A program made the translations under genes and the position numbers. Shown in pieces: positions 12,635 to 21,235 of a stretch of DNA of 36,048 nucleotides. The stretch covers positions 1-36,048 of the forward strand of contig CAZAYY010000034.1 of NCBI GenBank assembly GCA_964489525.1, given 5' to 3'. Numbering within the stretch: the stretch's first letter is position 1; every line of letters starts with the position of its first letter. Under the pieces are notes generated by a model. The model saw only the letters and a program-made list of their open reading frames with translations. It had not been told where the DNA came from and ran no database searches. This DNA comes from CAZAYY01 sp964489525. GTDB taxonomy: Bacteria; Chloroflexota; Anaerolineae; Anaerolineales; JABWBV01.

Positions 12635-14032
12635 ATGAGCAACGATAACCTTCCCCTCCCAAACACCATCATTGGCCGCTTGCGCCAGCGATTTTCCCCA
12701 CCCAGCATCCCCACCGATGACCGCAGCCGCATGCGCATGGTGGTAGACAGCCTGGTACTGCACCTTCACCCAGCCAAAGTACCCGAGCGTACCTTAAAAT
12801 GGACCTACACCTGGGGCTTAGGGGGACTGGCCGGGCTGCTGGTGGTTACCCTGGCTGTGACCGGCGTGTTTTTACAAATGAACTACACCCCCGCCCCCCC
12901 ACAGGCCTACCTGGATGTGCTGGCCCTGCGCACCGACACCTGGTTTGGAGACCTGCTGCGCAACCTGCACCATTGGTCAGCAAATTTGCTGATTGTGGTC
13001 AGCGTCCTGCACCTGCTGCGGGTCTTTTTTACGGGAGGCCACCGGGGAGCCAGGGAATTAAACTGGCTGATCGGGCTGGTTATGCTGCTGCTGGTTCTGG
13101 CCGCTAACTTCACCGGCTACCTGCTCCCCTGGGATCAGTTGGCCTACTGGGCCATCACCGTAGGCACAAGCCTGCTGTCCTACATCCCCCTTATTGGAGA
13201 AGGTCTCAGCCGGCTGCTGCTGGGTGGGCCAGAGGTTGGCGCCGCGACGCTTCTCAACTTTTATTCTCTCCATATCAGCTTCATCCCCCTGGGCATTGTG
13301 CTGTTGATGTCTTTCCACTTTTGGAGAGTGCGCAAAGATGGCGGGCTGACCATCCCGAAATCGCTGAACGAAACTGAAGAACCCAAAATGGAGCGGGTCA
13401 CCACCATCCCCCACCTGGTGCGGCGCGAAGCGGTTTGGGCTGCACTTTGGATCGCCATCCTGTTTGCCCTGGCAGCCCGGGTTCCAGCGCCATTAGAAGG
13501 CATTGCCGACCCGGCCCTGAGCCCCAACCCGGCCAAAGCCCCCTGGTATTTTATGGGCATCCAGGAACTCCTGCTCCACTTTCACCCATTGGTGGGCGCA
13601 GTGGTCATCCCTGGCATGGCGCTGGCTGGCCTGGGGCTGCTGCCCTTTATGGATGTAAACCCCCAGACGGTGGGTGTTTATTTCCGTTCTCGCCGGGGCA
13701 GGGCGCTCACCATCATCGGCATCGGATTATCGGTTGCCTCCACCGCTGCCTGGGTGATCCTGGACGAGTTTATCCTCAATTGGGCAGCCTGGCTGCCCAC
13801 CTGGCCCGGGCTGATATCCAATGGCGTTCTTCCCCTGGCGATTCTTCTGCTTGGCTTAATTGGGTTGGATGAGTGGGTTAAAAACGCTCTTAAAGCCAAC
13901 CTGGAGGAACGCATCCTGATTCTGTTTATCTTCATTTTCACAGCGCTGATTGTCCTCACCCTGGTGGGTGTCTTCTTCCGTGGGCCGGGTATGGCGCTGT
14001 ATTGGCCCTGGAACATGCCGGCTGCTCACTAA
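12635..14032 (+). CDS. Cytochrome b subunit of a bc-type quinol-oxidising complex
   Basis: 465 residues, the size of a full-length cytochrome b (N- and C-terminal parts fused), with about nine membrane helices. Haem ligands are visible as paired histidines in helix B (NLHHWSANLLIVVSVLHLLRV) and helix D (YSLHISFIPLGIVLLMSFHFWRV), each pair about 14 residues apart. Residues PWYFMGIQELLLHFHP lie in the C-terminal part near the quinol site, at the PEWY-like position. It would oxidise menaquinol and send electrons to the Rieske protein and the low-potential b haems. Rieske and tri-haem cytochrome c genes follow on the same strand. GGCAGGA precedes the ATG. Confidence 0.92.
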   Translation: MSNDNLPLPNTIIGRLRQRFSPPSIPTDDRSRMRMVVDSLVLHLHPAKVPERTLKWTYTWGLGGLAGLLVVTLAVTGVFLQMNYTPAPPQAYLDVLALRTDTWFGDLLRNLHHWSANLLIVVSVLHLLRVFFTGGHRGARELNWLIGLVMLLLVLAANFTGYLLPWDQLAYWAITVGTSLLSYIPLIGEGLSRLLLGGPEVGAATLLNFYSLHISFIPLGIVLLMSFHFWRVRKDGGLTIPKSLNETEEPKMERVTTIPHLVRREAVWAALWIAILFALAARVPAPLEGIADPALSPNPAKAPWYFMGIQELLLHFHPLVGAVVIPGMALAGLGLLPFMDVNPQTVGVYFRSRRGRALTIIGIGLSVASTAAWVILDEFILNWAAWLPTWPGLISNGVLPLAILLLGLIGLDEWVKNALKANLEERILILFIFIFTALIVLTLVGVFFRGPGMALYWPWNMPAAH

Positions 14033-14055
14033 ATCCACTGATAAAAGGAAACCCC

Positions 14056-14559
14056 ATGAACTCCGAAACCCAATCCAATCCATCTAAAGGGAAAATCAAC
14101 CGCCGCGAATTTTTGAAACTCACCTGGGCATTCTTGGGCACACTGGCCGCTGTGGAAATTGGGGGCATCAGCTTTGCTTACATGCAGCCTCGTGAGGTGG
14201 AAGGGCAATTTGGCAGCACCATCACCGCCGGAATGGTGGATGATTTCCCGGCCGGGTCGGTAACCCCCATCCCTGCCGGACGCTGCTACCTGGTGCGCCT
14301 GGAAGATTCAGGCTTCCTGGCTGTGTACAAACGCTGCACCCATCTCGGCTGCAGTGTACCCTGGGATCAGGAAGCCGGGGCGTTCGTTTGCCCCTGCCAC
14401 AGTTCGCACTTCGACCGCCAAGGACAGGTGATAAACCCACCCGCCCCGCGCCCATTGGATATTTTCACCGTCCGGATCGAAGATGGCCTGGTAAAAATTG
14501 ACACCAGCCGGCCGGTTTCTCGCCAAAAATTTGAAGCCTCACAGGTGGTATACGCATGA
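14056..14559 (+). CDS. Rieske [2Fe-2S] protein of the bc complex
   Basis: 167 residues from the ATG at 14056 (AAAGGA upstream); a longer frame from 14002 would overlap the cytochrome b end. The N-terminus has a twin-arginine signal anchor (NRREFLKLTWAFLGTLAAVE, residues 15-34). The cluster-binding boxes are C94-T-H96-L-G-C99 and C112-P-C114-H115-S-S-H, with the two His and two Cys ligands plus the disulfide cysteines. It accepts the first quinol electron and hands it to cytochrome c. It needs the Tat route, as the RdhA proteins do. Its TGA overlaps the next gene start (ATGA). Confidence 0.93.
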   Translation: MNSETQSNPSKGKINRREFLKLTWAFLGTLAAVEIGGISFAYMQPREVEGQFGSTITAGMVDDFPAGSVTPIPAGRCYLVRLEDSGFLAVYKRCTHLGCSVPWDQEAGAFVCPCHSSHFDRQGQVINPPAPRPLDIFTVRIEDGLVKIDTSRPVSRQKFEASQVVYA

Positions 14560-16010
14560 AAACGCCCTGGATCACCCCCCGAACTTTTGAATATCTTGCT
14601 GGAATTGCAGCAACTTTCTTTTTGGTAGCAGGCCTGGGTTTTTATGCCCTGCAAGAACCCGTCCGACTTGAACATGCACAGACACTTCAACTCATGGTTG
14701 ACCTGGACGCTGCCATGACGCTTTATGCTCAGAACTGCTCGATTTGCCACGGGTTGGCCGGGGAAGGGATTGGCGCCATGCCAGCCTTGAACACACCCGC
14801 CCTCAAAGAAATGGACCCGGATGCCCTGGCGAAAACCATCAACCGCGGGCTGTATGGCACGGCCATGCCAGCCTGGAACCTTGAGGATGGCGGCCCGTTA
14901 AGCGATTACCAGGTCAGCCAACTGGTGAGGTTGGTTCAAGCAGGCGACTGGCAGGCCACCCAGGACCGCGTGGTCAACCTTGGCCTGGCCCCATTGGTGC
15001 CATTTACCACGGAACCCGACCCCGAAATGCTCATTTCTCTGGCTGCTCTCCCAGGAGGCGATACCCTGGCCAACGGCATCACCCTGTACGCCCAACAATG
15101 CGTGGCCTGTCATGGTGCGGATGGGTTGGGAACGCCGCTGGCACCGGCATTAAATGACCCGGCTGTCCGTGAAAAACCAACGGAAGAAATCGAACGCATT
15201 ATCCGTTTGGGCGTAACCGGAACGTTGATGGCAGGCTGGGAAAAAACCCTGACAGCAGAACAAATTCACTCGGTGTTGGAATTAATCGCTCGTTGGGCCG
15301 AAGTGCCAACCGGCACCCTGCCTGCCCCCGATAAACCCATTGCTGTTACGGCAGAATCGATCGAGCTGGGCAGCCAGATGTTCACATCCTATTGCAGTAA
15401 CTGCCACGGACCCACTGGCCAGGGAAGCCAGCGAGCGCCTTCCTTAAATGTCAGCGGATTTTTGGCCCGCACGCCCGACCAAGCGATTGAACAAATTATC
15501 ACGCTGGGGGTTCCTGGCACGTCCATGCCGGCCTGGGGCGACCGGATTGCCCCAGCAGATATCCAGGCAATTGTTGGCTTTATTCGCAGTTGGGAGCCAA
15601 ATGCGCCGGAGGTGGCCGAACCAGCCCGGGTAACCGGCCCCTGGTGGCGCAGTTTGCCTGCACCCATCGGCCAATCACCCACCCCGACCCAACCCCCAAC
15701 CCACACGCCCGACCCTGGGCTGACGCCCACCGAGCCAGTTCCTGCAAGCAGTGAACCCTTAACCCAGACCGCGCAAACTCACCCCTCCCCTCAAACCCAA
15801 TCCCATGCCGCCCCACAAGCGGGGCAGCCCCAAACCAACAACCAGCCTGGTGCAGCCAACCAGGCCCAGGGCGGGCCACCCTGGCAGCAAACAACCCAGC
15901 CAACCCCGGACCAAGACTGGCGTCCCCTGGCTTTCTTAAGCGGCATTGGCATCTTTTCGTTGTTCATGCTCCTGCTAGGATGGCTGTACCTGCGTAAATT
16001 CACCCGGTAA
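14556..16010 (+). CDS. Tri-haem cytochrome c subunit with Pro/Thr/Gln-rich linker
   Basis: 484 residues. An N-terminal membrane helix (about 13-31) precedes three cytochrome c domains with CSICH at residue 61, CVACH at 182 and CSNCH at 280, each with a downstream Met ligand in GTAMPAW, GTLMAGW and GTSMPAW contexts. Residues 365-455 form a Pro/Thr/Gln/Ala-rich low-complexity linker. A C-terminal helix (about 457-477, FLSGIGIFSLFMLLLGWLYL) ends in basic residues. The start overlaps the Rieske stop codon by 4 nt. It probably takes electrons from the Rieske protein. Three fused c domains held between two helices are unusual for a cytochrome c1 and suggest an electron-storage or relay role. Confidence 0.88.
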   Translation: MKTPWITPRTFEYLAGIAATFFLVAGLGFYALQEPVRLEHAQTLQLMVDLDAAMTLYAQNCSICHGLAGEGIGAMPALNTPALKEMDPDALAKTINRGLYGTAMPAWNLEDGGPLSDYQVSQLVRLVQAGDWQATQDRVVNLGLAPLVPFTTEPDPEMLISLAALPGGDTLANGITLYAQQCVACHGADGLGTPLAPALNDPAVREKPTEEIERIIRLGVTGTLMAGWEKTLTAEQIHSVLELIARWAEVPTGTLPAPDKPIAVTAESIELGSQMFTSYCSNCHGPTGQGSQRAPSLNVSGFLARTPDQAIEQIITLGVPGTSMPAWGDRIAPADIQAIVGFIRSWEPNAPEVAEPARVTGPWWRSLPAPIGQSPTPTQPPTHTPDPGLTPTEPVPASSEPLTQTAQTHPSPQTQSHAAPQAGQPQTNNQPGAANQAQGGPPWQQTTQPTPDQDWRPLAFLSGIGIFSLFMLLLGWLYLRKFTR

Positions 16011-16032
16011 CCCTCTCACGGGGGGAATTAAT

Positions 16033-16079
16033 AGGACATGGCTGCCTGGTGGTTTGGGCCTGCCGGGCAGCCATGTCCT
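16033..16079 (+). terminator. Hairpin after the bc complex operon
   Basis: Perfect 14-bp stem AGGACATGGCTGCC/GGCAGCCATGTCCT (16033-16046 with 16066-16079) and a 19-nt loop, 22 bp after the cytochrome c stop codon. The T-run after it is weak (TTCTC), so it may be an inefficient terminator or a 3'-end stability hairpin. Confidence 0.6.
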
Positions 16080-16205
16080 TCTCATCTCCGCAAATTAGGC
16101 TGTTTTCAATCCCTGGTAAATCGAGTACAATCGGGACAATCAGGGTTTCTAAAGAGAATTTGATTTCCCCGCTGCGAATTCGTGCAGCCTTATAATAGGA
16201 GAAAC

Positions 16206-16982
16206 ATGACCGACCCAAGAAAGACAATTGAACGCTACCAACGCCGCCAGCACATGGCCCCATTTGTTCTGATGGGCTTTGCCGTTTTGCTGGTCATTGT
16301 TGGTTTGCTGGTGGTTGCCCTTTGGGTGACCGACCCTTCCCGTGGCGAATTCAAACTGGATATTGGCGCGCTGCTTTCCAGTGCGACCCCAACCCATACC
16401 AATACCCCAACCCTAACCCACACCCCCACGCCAACCCTTACCCCCACGCCGACTGAAACACCCACCCCCACTGAAACGCCCACTATCACCCCCACACCTA
16501 CCATCTCAGGACCTTTCCTTTACCTGGTGCAGCAGAATGACAACCTGTTTGACATCGCTCAAAAATTTGGGGTCAGTATTTTGAGCATTATGCAGTCCAA
16601 CAATATGGAAACTGAAACCATTTTTGTGGGTATGCAGCTTCTCATTCCCGACCCGAACGAACCCACCCCAACCCCCACACCCCTGCCGGCGAACCTGCCC
16701 AAGGGATATGAACTGGAATATCGCATTCAACCTGGCGACCTGTTGGCTTTGATTGCCATCAAGTTTAACAGCACCGAAGAAGCCATCCTGGAAGCCAACC
16801 CAACCATCACCGATGCCAACCAGATTTTTGCCGGGCAGGTGATTATCGTGCCCGTCAACCTGGTCACACCCGTGCCTGTCACCCCATCCAGCACCCCGGA
16901 CCCAGCCCAGGGCAGCGCTACCCCAACCCTGGTTCCAGGGTCCATCATCACCCTGACGCCCAGCCCAACCAACACGCCCTAA
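16206..16982 (+). CDS. Membrane-anchored protein with two LysM domains
   Basis: 258 residues from the ATG at 16206 with AGGAG upstream. A cytoplasmic N-terminus of about 18 residues precedes one membrane helix (about 19-42, FVLMGFAVLLVIVGLLVVALWV) and a Thr/Pro linker of TPT repeats (about 60-100). LysM 1 (about 103-148; YLVQQNDNLFDIAQKFGVSILSIM...) and LysM 2 (about 165-215; YRIQPGDLLALIAIKFNST...) follow, and a Pro/Thr/Ser tail ends the protein. LysM modules bind N-acetylglucosamine polymers such as peptidoglycan. No catalytic domain is present, so it is probably a cell-envelope attachment protein. A TATAAT at 16191-16196 may be its -10 element. It ends at a bidirectional terminator. Confidence 0.87.
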   Translation: MTDPRKTIERYQRRQHMAPFVLMGFAVLLVIVGLLVVALWVTDPSRGEFKLDIGALLSSATPTHTNTPTLTHTPTPTLTPTPTETPTPTETPTITPTPTISGPFLYLVQQNDNLFDIAQKFGVSILSIMQSNNMETETIFVGMQLLIPDPNEPTPTPTPLPANLPKGYELEYRIQPGDLLALIAIKFNSTEEAILEANPTITDANQIFAGQVIIVPVNLVTPVPVTPSSTPDPAQGSATPTLVPGSIITLTPSPTNTP

Positions 16983-16999
16983 AGTAAAAGATTACCAAC

Positions 17000-17035
17000 A
17001 AAAAAGCCCCTGGCGATAACGCCAGGGGCTTTTTT
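17000..17035. terminator. Bidirectional intrinsic terminator
   Basis: Stem AGCCCCTGGC/GCCAGGGGCT (17005-17014 with 17021-17030), 6-nt loop, flanked by a run of A on the left and T on the right, so it works on both strands. It lies between the convergent LysM and RNase J genes. Confidence 0.93.
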
Positions 17036-17050
17036 CAAAACAAGGGGGAT

Positions 17051-18682
17051 TTACAACTTGACCACTGAGACCATCACCATGGGCCGGCGCTTGGTTTCGT
17101 TGTACAAGAAAGTCTTCACAACCCGCTCAACCTCTTTTTCCAGGTTGCCATTGGCACCCCGGGCTGCTTCAGCCGCTTTGGATGCGGTGGACACGAGCAG
17201 CTGTTCTGCTTCGGGTAGGTAAACAAAGCCCCGGGTGGTGATATCTGGATGCTTAATCAGATTACCTGTGCGGTCTACCGTCAGGTTGACGAGGACAAAC
17301 CCATCTTGTGAAAGCCGTTCGCGCTCGCGCACCACGCTGGGACCCACGTCGCCCACCCCAGAACCATCCACAAAAACATACCCGCCCGGCACACGTTCAC
17401 CCAGTTTCATTTTGCCATTTTCAAAATCAATGGCCTGGCCGTTTTCCACCACAACCACATTTTCGGCAGGAATTCCCATCACCCGGCCAATTTCACCGTG
17501 CTGGCGCAAATGGCGCAGTTCGCCATGCACCGGAATGAGATATTTCGGCCGCACAAGCTGGATCATCAACTTCATTTCTTCCTGGCTGGCGTGTCCAGAG
17601 ACATGCACCGGGGCAATCGGGTCATAGATGACATTGGCCCCACGCCGGAAAAGGCTGTTAATGGTGCGCGAAACGGTTTCTTCATTGCCAGGAATGGGGT
17701 GAGAAGAAAGAATCAGGGTGTCTTTTTCTTGCAGGGAAAACTGGCGGTTGGTGTCGCGTGCAAGGCGTCCCAAAATTGAAGAGGGTTCGCCCTGGGCACC
17801 TGTGCACATCAAAACCACCTCACTGCTGCGCATTTTCAGGGCCTGTTCCAGTGAGACAACCAGGTTGTCGGGCACATTTAAATAGCCCAGCTTGCGGGCC
17901 ATGCGGGCGTTATCGGTCATGCTCGACCCCACAAAAGCCATTTTGCGGTTATGCCGTTCACAGGCGTTGGCCACCTGCTGCATGCGCGAAATCAGCGAGG
18001 CAAAAGTCGCCACAATAATCCGGGCCGGGGCAGTGCGAAAAACATCGTCCAGGGCGCCATCAATCACCCGCTCGGAGGGCGTCCAACCAGGTTCATCGGC
18101 GTTGGTCGAATCGGCCAACAAGGCCAAAACACCGCGGCCGCCAAACTCACCCAGTTTGCCATAATCCGTCGGCCAGTTGTCCACCGGGGTATGGTCGAAT
18201 TTATAATCCCCTGTATGCACAACCAGCCCGGCGGGGGTGGTGATGCCCAACCCCACGCCATCGGGGATAGAATGGCAAACATGGAAGAATTCAACTTTAA
18301 ACGGGCCAATTTGCAGGGTTTGACCCGCCTGGATGGTGTTGAGCTGCACATCGGGGAAGCGCCCGCGCGGCAGTTTTACATCCAACAAGCCGCGGGTGAG
18401 CGGCGTGGCGTAGATGGGGGCGTTAATGCGCTCCATAACGTGGTGAATGGCACCGGTGTGGTCTTCGTGGCCATGGGTGATGATGACAGCACGCACCTTG
18501 TCGGTTTTGTCAAACAGGTATTGGAAATCTGGGATGATGTAATCAATGCCCAGCATGTCGTTTTCGGGGAACATCAGGCCGGCATCCACCAGCAAAATAT
18601 CTTCCCCATACTCAAACGCGGTCATATTTTTGCCGATCTCCCCCAGACCGCCAAGCGGGATAATTCTTAATTTTTTAGACAT
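17051..18682 (-). CDS. rnj: Ribonuclease J
   Basis: 543 residues. The metallo-beta-lactamase motif is H70-x-H72-x-D74-H75 (ITHGHEDHTGAI) with N-terminal GGLGEIGKNM. The beta-CASP region has GSSMTDNARMARKLGYL and SSHPIPGNEETVSRTINSL, followed by VHVSGHASQEEM and PVHGELRHLRQH. A C-terminal domain (about 450-543) completes the protein. RNase J is a cytoplasmic 5'-3' exonuclease and endonuclease for mRNA decay and rRNA maturation in bacteria without RNase E. The ATG at 18682 has an AGGAG about 12 nt upstream. Complete, full length. It is the last gene on the minus strand before the bidirectional terminator. Confidence 0.95.
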   Translation of the reverse strand: MSKKLRIIPLGGLGEIGKNMTAFEYGEDILLVDAGLMFPENDMLGIDYIIPDFQYLFDKTDKVRAVIITHGHEDHTGAIHHVMERINAPIYATPLTRGLLDVKLPRGRFPDVQLNTIQAGQTLQIGPFKVEFFHVCHSIPDGVGLGITTPAGLVVHTGDYKFDHTPVDNWPTDYGKLGEFGGRGVLALLADSTNADEPGWTPSERVIDGALDDVFRTAPARIIVATFASLISRMQQVANACERHNRKMAFVGSSMTDNARMARKLGYLNVPDNLVVSLEQALKMRSSEVVLMCTGAQGEPSSILGRLARDTNRQFSLQEKDTLILSSHPIPGNEETVSRTINSLFRRGANVIYDPIAPVHVSGHASQEEMKLMIQLVRPKYLIPVHGELRHLRQHGEIGRVMGIPAENVVVVENGQAIDFENGKMKLGERVPGGYVFVDGSGVGDVGPSVVRERERLSQDGFVLVNLTVDRTGNLIKHPDITTRGFVYLPEAEQLLVSTASKAAEAARGANGNLEKEVERVVKTFLYNETKRRPMVMVSVVKL

Positions 18683-18942
18683 TAAAACAATTTACTCCTA
18701 TCGTAAAAATATTTTTATCACCCGGTGTTCCAACCGGGTGGAAATTTCAAGGGATAACTCCAACCCCCCCCCTTCCCCCCCGCCCCACCCAGGGGGGGGG
18801 GGGGGGGGGGGGCACGAGGGGGGGGGTGGGAAGGTAAAATATATATTTTATAAAATAATATANNNNNNNNNNCCCCCTTCCCCCCGCCCCAAGGATGGGG
18901 CGGGGGGAAGGGGGGACACAGGGGGGATGGGTAAGCAGTGAT
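18683..18942. other. Gap-containing region with C/G runs and hairpins
   Basis: No gene is visible here. Ten N (18863-18872) mark an assembly gap. To the left are C-rich runs and a run of 21 G (18792-18812). To the right is a perfect 18-bp inverted repeat of C5T2C6GC4 type (18873-18890 with 18897-18914, 6-nt loop). The left flank has a similar C-rich motif, so the two sides of the gap may be copies of one repeat. Close to the RNase J start is another perfect hairpin, CACCCGGT-N6-ACCGGGTG (18719-18740). Base calls in the runs should not be trusted. Confidence 0.6.
18863..18872. other. Assembly gap (10 N)
   Basis: Ten unknown bases flanked by extreme homopolymer runs. The true gap length is unknown, and genes or repeats could be missing here. 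Confidence 0.97.
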
Positions 18943-20715
18943 CTATTTCTTAATTACAAAGTTCTGCAATACGAGCGTATCCAGCTCGCTTTTCATAAAC
19001 GTATTCATGGCGTTGGCCGGTGTGGTCACAATCGGCTCGCCACGTAAGTTAAAGGAAGTGTTGAGCAGCACAGGCACACCCGTTGCCTGCCCAAAGGCCT
19101 GAATCAGGTCATAATAACGGCGGTTTTCCTGGCGTTTCACGGTTTGCAGCCGCCCGGTGCCCAGGTGGTTGACCGCTTTTATGTTTTCACCCGGCTCAGG
19201 GTGAATGGGCTGCACCACCAGCATAAAGCGGGCAGGATAATCCAGGCCATCGGCGGGCATATCGAAATAGGTATGGGTGTGCTCGTCCATAATCACCGGG
19301 GCAAAAGGCCGGAAAGGTTCGCGGAACTTGATTTTAGTGTTGACAATTTCCTTCATCTCTTCGGCGCGCGGGTCGGCTAAGATGCTGCGGTTGCCCAGGG
19401 CGCGCGGCCCCCATTCGAAACGGTCCTGAAACCAGCCAATCACCTTTTGTTGGAGCAAATCGTCCACCACCCGGGCGGTAATTTGCTCATCGGAAAGCTC
19501 CTGGTAGGCAATCCCTGCGCCATCCAGGTAGGCTTTAATTTCGGCGTTGCTGTATTCCTGGCCGAAATAGCTGTGTTCCTGAACAAAGCTGCGCGGGTGA
19601 GCCAGCAAAACATGGTAGGCGTACAGGGCTGCGCCCAACGCACCGCCCGAATCGCCCGCGGCGGGTTGGATGAAGAGCCGTTTAAAAGGCGTTTCGCGCA
19701 AAATTCGCCCGTTGGCTTTGCTGTTGAGCGCAACACCGCCAGCCATGCACAGGTTTTCGGAGCCCGTGTGTTCGTGCGCCTTGCGAATCAGCGTCAGCAT
19801 CGCTTCTTCCGTGGCCCGTTGAATGCTGGCCGCAATGTCGGCGTAGTGCTGGTTCTCTTTGGTTTTAGGGTCGTTCGGGTTGGCATCCGGGTTGGTTTTG
19901 GTGGTGAAAAAATGCGATTCATGCACCCGGGGCGGGCCAAACAAATCTACAAACTTTTGATTGAAGGTGTGTTCCATCGAATGATGGAAACTGAAGTAGT
20001 CCATATCCAGCCAGAAGCTGCCATCCTGGTTCATTTTAAAGAGGCGTTCTACCTTATCCATGAAGCGCGGCTCGCCATAGGGCGACATGCCCATGACTTT
20101 ATACTCACCCTCATTGACATGGAAGCCCAGGTAGGCCGTAAAGGCAGAATAAAGCAAGCCAATCGAATGGGGAAAACGCTGTTCAAAGGCGATGTTAATT
20201 TGGTTTTGGGCACCGTTCTGCCACGAGGCTTTGCCCGCACCAATGGTGGTGGTGGTCCACTCACCCACGCCGTCAATCGTCACAATCGCGGCATCTTCAA
20301 ATGGGGAAGCAAAGAAGGCGCTGGCGGCATGCGAAAGGTGATGCTCCACAAATAGGACCTTCTCGCTGGGTATGCCAATTTGTTGGGCAAGTTGGCTGCG
20401 AATCCAGAGCTTGTCATTCAGCCAGGTGATCATGGCTTCGTTAAAAGTGCGCCAGGATTTTGGGAAACTGCCCAGCGTCGAGGTCAGGATGCGCTCAAAT
20501 TTGACGAGCGGTTTTTCGTAAAAAACCACATAGTCCAGGTCGGCACCGCTGATTCCGGCGGTTTTCAGGCAGAAGTCAATGGCCAGGCGGGGGTAGCCGC
20601 TGTCGTGCTTAATCCGGCTGAAGCGCTCTTCTTCGGCGGCGGCGATGATGTTGCCATCGTGAAGCAGTGCCGCGGCGGCATCGTGGTAGTAGCAGGAAAT
20701 ACCGAGGATATGCAT
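18943..20715 (-). CDS. Carbamoyltransferase, NodU/CmcH family
   Basis: 590 residues from MHILGISCYYHDAAAALLHDG; the frame is open 19 codons further upstream but that would run into the previous gene. The N-terminal part is a YrdC/Kae1-like carbamoyl-adenylate transferring domain (FSRIKHDSGYPRLAIDFCL, FVEHHLSHAASAFFASPF, VTIDGVGEWTTTTIG), with GGVALNSKANGRIL and QPAAGDSGGALGAALYA in the middle. The C-terminal part (about 380-590) has WFQDRFEWGPRALGNRSILADPR and LNTSFNLRGEPIVTTPANA. The family transfers carbamoyl groups from carbamoyl phosphate to hydroxyls of sugars or secondary metabolites. It overlaps the preceding SxtJ-like gene by 1 nt. The acceptor substrate is unknown; no biosynthetic gene cluster is visible beside it. 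Confidence 0.92.
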   Translation of the reverse strand: MHILGISCYYHDAAAALLHDGNIIAAAEEERFSRIKHDSGYPRLAIDFCLKTAGISGADLDYVVFYEKPLVKFERILTSTLGSFPKSWRTFNEAMITWLNDKLWIRSQLAQQIGIPSEKVLFVEHHLSHAASAFFASPFEDAAIVTIDGVGEWTTTTIGAGKASWQNGAQNQINIAFEQRFPHSIGLLYSAFTAYLGFHVNEGEYKVMGMSPYGEPRFMDKVERLFKMNQDGSFWLDMDYFSFHHSMEHTFNQKFVDLFGPPRVHESHFFTTKTNPDANPNDPKTKENQHYADIAASIQRATEEAMLTLIRKAHEHTGSENLCMAGGVALNSKANGRILRETPFKRLFIQPAAGDSGGALGAALYAYHVLLAHPRSFVQEHSYFGQEYSNAEIKAYLDGAGIAYQELSDEQITARVVDDLLQQKVIGWFQDRFEWGPRALGNRSILADPRAEEMKEIVNTKIKFREPFRPFAPVIMDEHTHTYFDMPADGLDYPARFMLVVQPIHPEPGENIKAVNHLGTGRLQTVKRQENRRYYDLIQAFGQATGVPVLLNTSFNLRGEPIVTTPANAMNTFMKSELDTLVLQNFVIKK

Positions 20716-21218
20716 CAGAACTCCCTCTGGGCTTTTTCGAGCGTGTCTGAGGTGTGCTGCCAGGCGAGCCAACCGGGTTTATGGCTGGCTTTCATACCCA
20801 TTGGGTCTCCCAGGAAGGTTTGTGCTGCACTGAATGGAAGCAAAATCGTAAAATAGAGCAGCGAGAGCAAAATGCGGCTCTGGAAGTTGCCAATCTTAAG
20901 AGAGAAAGTCATCCAGCGCTGCATGATGGGGTTTTTATAAGCGGGCAGGTCTTCGGCAGTGAGGGGCGAGAAGGTGCCCCGACGGGGAAGAACCAGCAGC
21001 CCGCCAACCACCATGGCAATCCCAATCCAGGCCAGGTGGCGCAAAAATCCTTCCGGGAAAAGATGGGGGGTAGATAGGGCGGCAACGATCAGCGCCAACA
21101 CCACAAATACATCCAACAAGACCGGGTGGGGTTTTTTGCCAGGGCTGACGAATGCAGCCCCCATGGCATACCCTACCATGGTCAATAAAACCAGAGCCAG
21201 TGCAGAAATGAAACTCAT
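20715..21218 (-). CDS. SxtJ-like membrane protein
   Basis: 167 residues with four likely membrane segments: about 3-24, 33-50, 59-78 and a C-terminal one around 115-132. The C-terminal half (FSLKIGNFQSRILLSLLYFTILLPF) resembles the SxtJ-type membrane proteins that often accompany NodU-type carbamoyltransferases. The stop codon overlaps the carbamoyltransferase start by 1 nt (TGATG), so the two are coupled. The function of this partner is not established; a role at the membrane for the carbamoylated product is only a guess. The assignment rests on neighbourhood and hydropathy more than on motifs. Confidence 0.72.
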   Translation of the reverse strand: MSFISALALVLLTMVGYAMGAAFVSPGKKPHPVLLDVFVVLALIVAALSTPHLFPEGFLRHLAWIGIAMVVGGLLVLPRRGTFSPLTAEDLPAYKNPIMQRWMTFSLKIGNFQSRILLSLLYFTILLPFSAAQTFLGDPMGMKASHKPGWLAWQHTSDTLEKAQREF

Positions 21219-21235
21219 AAGCTTTTATAACGGGG

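Noticed and set aside
16378..16500. Short tandem repeats in the LysM gene as a CRISPR or minisatellite
   Set aside because: They are degenerate codons for a Thr/Pro-rich protein linker in frame, with no fixed unit length or spacers.
18792..18812. Run of 21 G as a G-quadruplex regulatory element
   Set aside because: It lies next to an assembly gap and a pure G run is a common read artefact; base calls are not reliable enough for a functional claim.
19447..20355. 302-codon plus-strand ORF opposite the carbamoyltransferase
   Set aside because: Antisense shadow of a clearly recognisable gene, with no domain or start signal of its own.
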